DNA of 64,000 bases from Thermotoga profunda AZM34c06 (GTDB lineage Bacteria > Thermotogota > Thermotogae > Thermotogales > DSM-5069), in the NCBI RefSeq assembly GCF_000828675.1, contig NZ_AP014510.1, positions 1,817,413 to 1,881,412 on the forward strand. The letters are read 5' to 3'. Made by a program: the position numbers and the translations under genes. This document shows, one piece after another, positions 62,511 to 64,000 of this stretch (position 1 is its first letter; each line of letters starts with the position of its first letter). The notes under the pieces were generated by a model. It worked only from the letters and a program-made list of their open reading frames with translations. It was not told where the DNA came from and did not search any database.

Positions 62511-64000
62511 ATGAAGTGGCTGGTTTTTTTATGTACTACGTTGATCTGTCTTTGCTTTTCAACTTCATTAAAAGTGGGAGTCTATCATAACCCGCCACTG
62601 ATCGAGTTCTCAGAAGGAAGGGCATCTGGTCTGTATGCTGAAATACTCGAGCAATTAGCATCGACAAACAACTGGGATATCGAGTACGTTTTTGATGAAT
62701 TCAGCACACTACTTGATAAACTTCGAAATGGGCAGATCGATCTCATGACGGCGATCGCATATACACCACAACGTTCTGAAATGTTCGATTTCAACAATCA
62801 AGCGGTTATACTCAACTGGGGAGTAATTTGTGTAAAGGGGACACTCAGCAGCTTACTGGATCTTCAAGATAAAATCATAGCGATTGTCAATAACGACGTC
62901 TATGCAGAATACCTGAAAAAGCAAATCGACGATTTTAAAATGAAAGTGAGATATTTCTATGTTCAGGATTATGAAAAAGCCCTCGAAGCCGTCAAAAAGG
63001 GATTGGCAGATGCATGTATCGTCAGCCGAATCTTTGCCCAAAATAATGTACAGCGATATTCACTCAACATAAGTGGAATAGTCTTCTCACCAATTGAACT
63101 CAGATTTGCCTTGCCTAAGAATACACAGAAGAATCAGATAGTAATTCAAGCTATAGATGATTTTTTGTACAAGATCAAATCAAACCAGGAGAGTTACAAT
63201 CAATTACTCAGCCGCTATCTTGGTACTTACATGGAAAAGCGTGTGATCCCAAAGTGGGTTGAAACAGCCTTGGTTTTGGCGATAGTAGTGGCGGGATTGT
63301 TCGTTCTGTGGACAAATTCGTTGAAAAGGGTTGTGGCAACTCGTACAGATGAATTGAACAAGGCTTTGCGAGAACTCATCCACAAAAACGAAGAATTAAT
63401 CGCAGCAAACGAGGAAATCAGAGCACAGAGTGAGGAATTAGAAACCCTGAATGAGGAACTCGAAAAAACTCTTAAGGATTTAGAAAATGCTATTCAAAGA
63501 TTTACCCAATCATTGAATCTATTTGGTCAACTTGCAACTTTTTCAAAAGATGAAGAATTCTGCTGGGAATTTTTAAAAATGGTGAGATCTGTGGCTCCAA
63601 ATTGCTCGGCTGCCCTTTCATATATGAATCTATGCTATCTTCAAACGAAAGATGGAGTTCAAGTTGTTTCATCTATAGATAGTTATAATTTACCTGAAGG
63701 GCGATTCGAAGGCTTACCCCTTCAACTTCCATATACTTTTGATCAACATCAAAAAGTTTATGAAGCGATTAGTATTAGATCAAATGATCTATATCTGATT
63801 CTTTTGAACCATTCAGAGAAGAAAATTTCAAGTGAAATTGAGATGGCCAAAAGTCTTTTAAATATAGTAAGGGTCTTTTTGAGAATAAAATCTTATGAAG
63901 AGAATGAAAAACAGTTTTACAGAAGGATCAACGATGTTTTGATAACGATTTTGAACTATCATGAACCTTATACGGCTGTACATTCAACTCGGTCGAGTGA
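62511..64000 (+). CDS. Periplasmic-binding/HD-GYP sensor protein, 3' end beyond window
   Basis: At least 496 residues. A signal peptide or anchor (LVFLCTTLICLCFS) is followed by a family-3 solute-binding sensor (~20-240: VGVYHNPPLIEFSEGRASGLYAEIL, LRNGQIDLMTAIAYTPQRSEMFDFN). A membrane span lies at ~250-268 and a coiled coil at ~275-330. A divergent GAF-like part (~340-460) follows. The last residues (ILNYHEPYTAVHSTRS) match the start of an HD-GYP c-di-GMP phosphodiesterase. It probably turns an amino-acid-like extracellular signal into a change in cyclic di-GMP. GTAAGGA lies before the ATG. Confidence 0.82.
   Translation, partial: MKWLVFLCTTLICLCFSTSLKVGVYHNPPLIEFSEGRASGLYAEILEQLASTNNWDIEYVFDEFSTLLDKLRNGQIDLMTAIAYTPQRSEMFDFNNQAVILNWGVICVKGTLSSLLDLQDKIIAIVNNDVYAEYLKKQIDDFKMKVRYFYVQDYEKALEAVKKGLADACIVSRIFAQNNVQRYSLNISGIVFSPIELRFALPKNTQKNQIVIQAIDDFLYKIKSNQESYNQLLSRYLGTYMEKRVIPKWVETALVLAIVVAGLFVLWTNSLKRVVATRTDELNKALRELIHKNEELIAANEEIRAQSEELETLNEELEKTLKDLENAIQRFTQSLNLFGQLATFSKDEEFCWEFLKMVRSVAPNCSAALSYMNLCYLQTKDGVQVVSSIDSYNLPEGRFEGLPLQLPYTFDQHQKVYEAISIRSNDLYLILLNHSEKKISSEIEMAKSLLNIVRVFLRIKSYEENEKQFYRRINDVLITILNYHEPYTAVHSTRSS

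Overview
The window looks like a chromosomal segment of a thermophilic member of the Thermotogae, most likely Pseudothermotoga-like. The reasons are gene content (a lysine-motif dipeptide epimerase next to a transglutaminase-like protein, a TM0106-type nuclease, a ThrRS-like/uridine-kinase fusion, the long RmlA form), A+T-rich codon use, very tight operons with 1-4 base overlaps, and many GTG/TTG starts. This assignment is inferred from protein reading, not from a search.

Layout. 1-8200 (minus): an epimerase/transglutaminase pair, then a six-gene run of a PotABCD-type ABC transporter, a uridine-phosphorylase-like enzyme and adenine deaminase behind one good sigma70 promoter. 8283-11400: a decayed metallo-beta-lactamase gene, a hexapeptide acyltransferase, a possible orphan non-coding RNA, a cytidine-deaminase-fold enzyme, and a cobalamin riboswitch with terminator controlling cobO. 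11561-15330: a lipoprotein with Ig/FnIII-like domains and a lipoprotein subtilase. 15341-21540: a chemoreceptor, a 1236-residue secreted multidomain protein of unknown function, and an internally deleted IS200/IS605 element with a candidate omega-RNA end. 21537-29490 (plus): dihydrolipoamide dehydrogenase, a three-subunit Fe-S/FAD amine or amino-acid dehydrogenase, an ECF S component, and yajC-secD-secF. 29488-33640 (minus): rmlA, a beta-barrel candidate, a glycerophosphodiesterase, a lipoprotein and a metallo-hydrolase. 33668-36052 (plus): phospholipase-D-like protein, HAD phosphatase, short GH3-like secreted protein. 36032-42897 (minus): ispF-dnaB, tRNA-Ala, a radical SAM gene with a TetR repressor and candidate operator, a Cas4-like/exonuclease fusion and hutH.

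42989-51025 (plus) is a long housekeeping operon: zapB-like, zapA, murI, rapZ-yvcK-whiA, nrdR, greA, lysS and a SurA/PpiC-type protein. tRNA-Gln lies antisense after its terminator. 51204-62179 (plus) is a second long operon of a kinase, envelope proteins, trmI, ctpA, an RND-type protein, a glycosyltransferase, a DUF3307-type membrane protein and birA. An S4-domain gene converges on it, and the window ends inside a periplasmic-binding/HD-GYP sensor.

No rRNA, CRISPR array, prophage or replication origin was seen. The items most worth a second look are the transporter plus nucleoside-salvage operon, the 1236-residue surface protein, the orphan RNA at 9590-9896, the deletion-derivative IS605 element, and the TetR/radical SAM unit.
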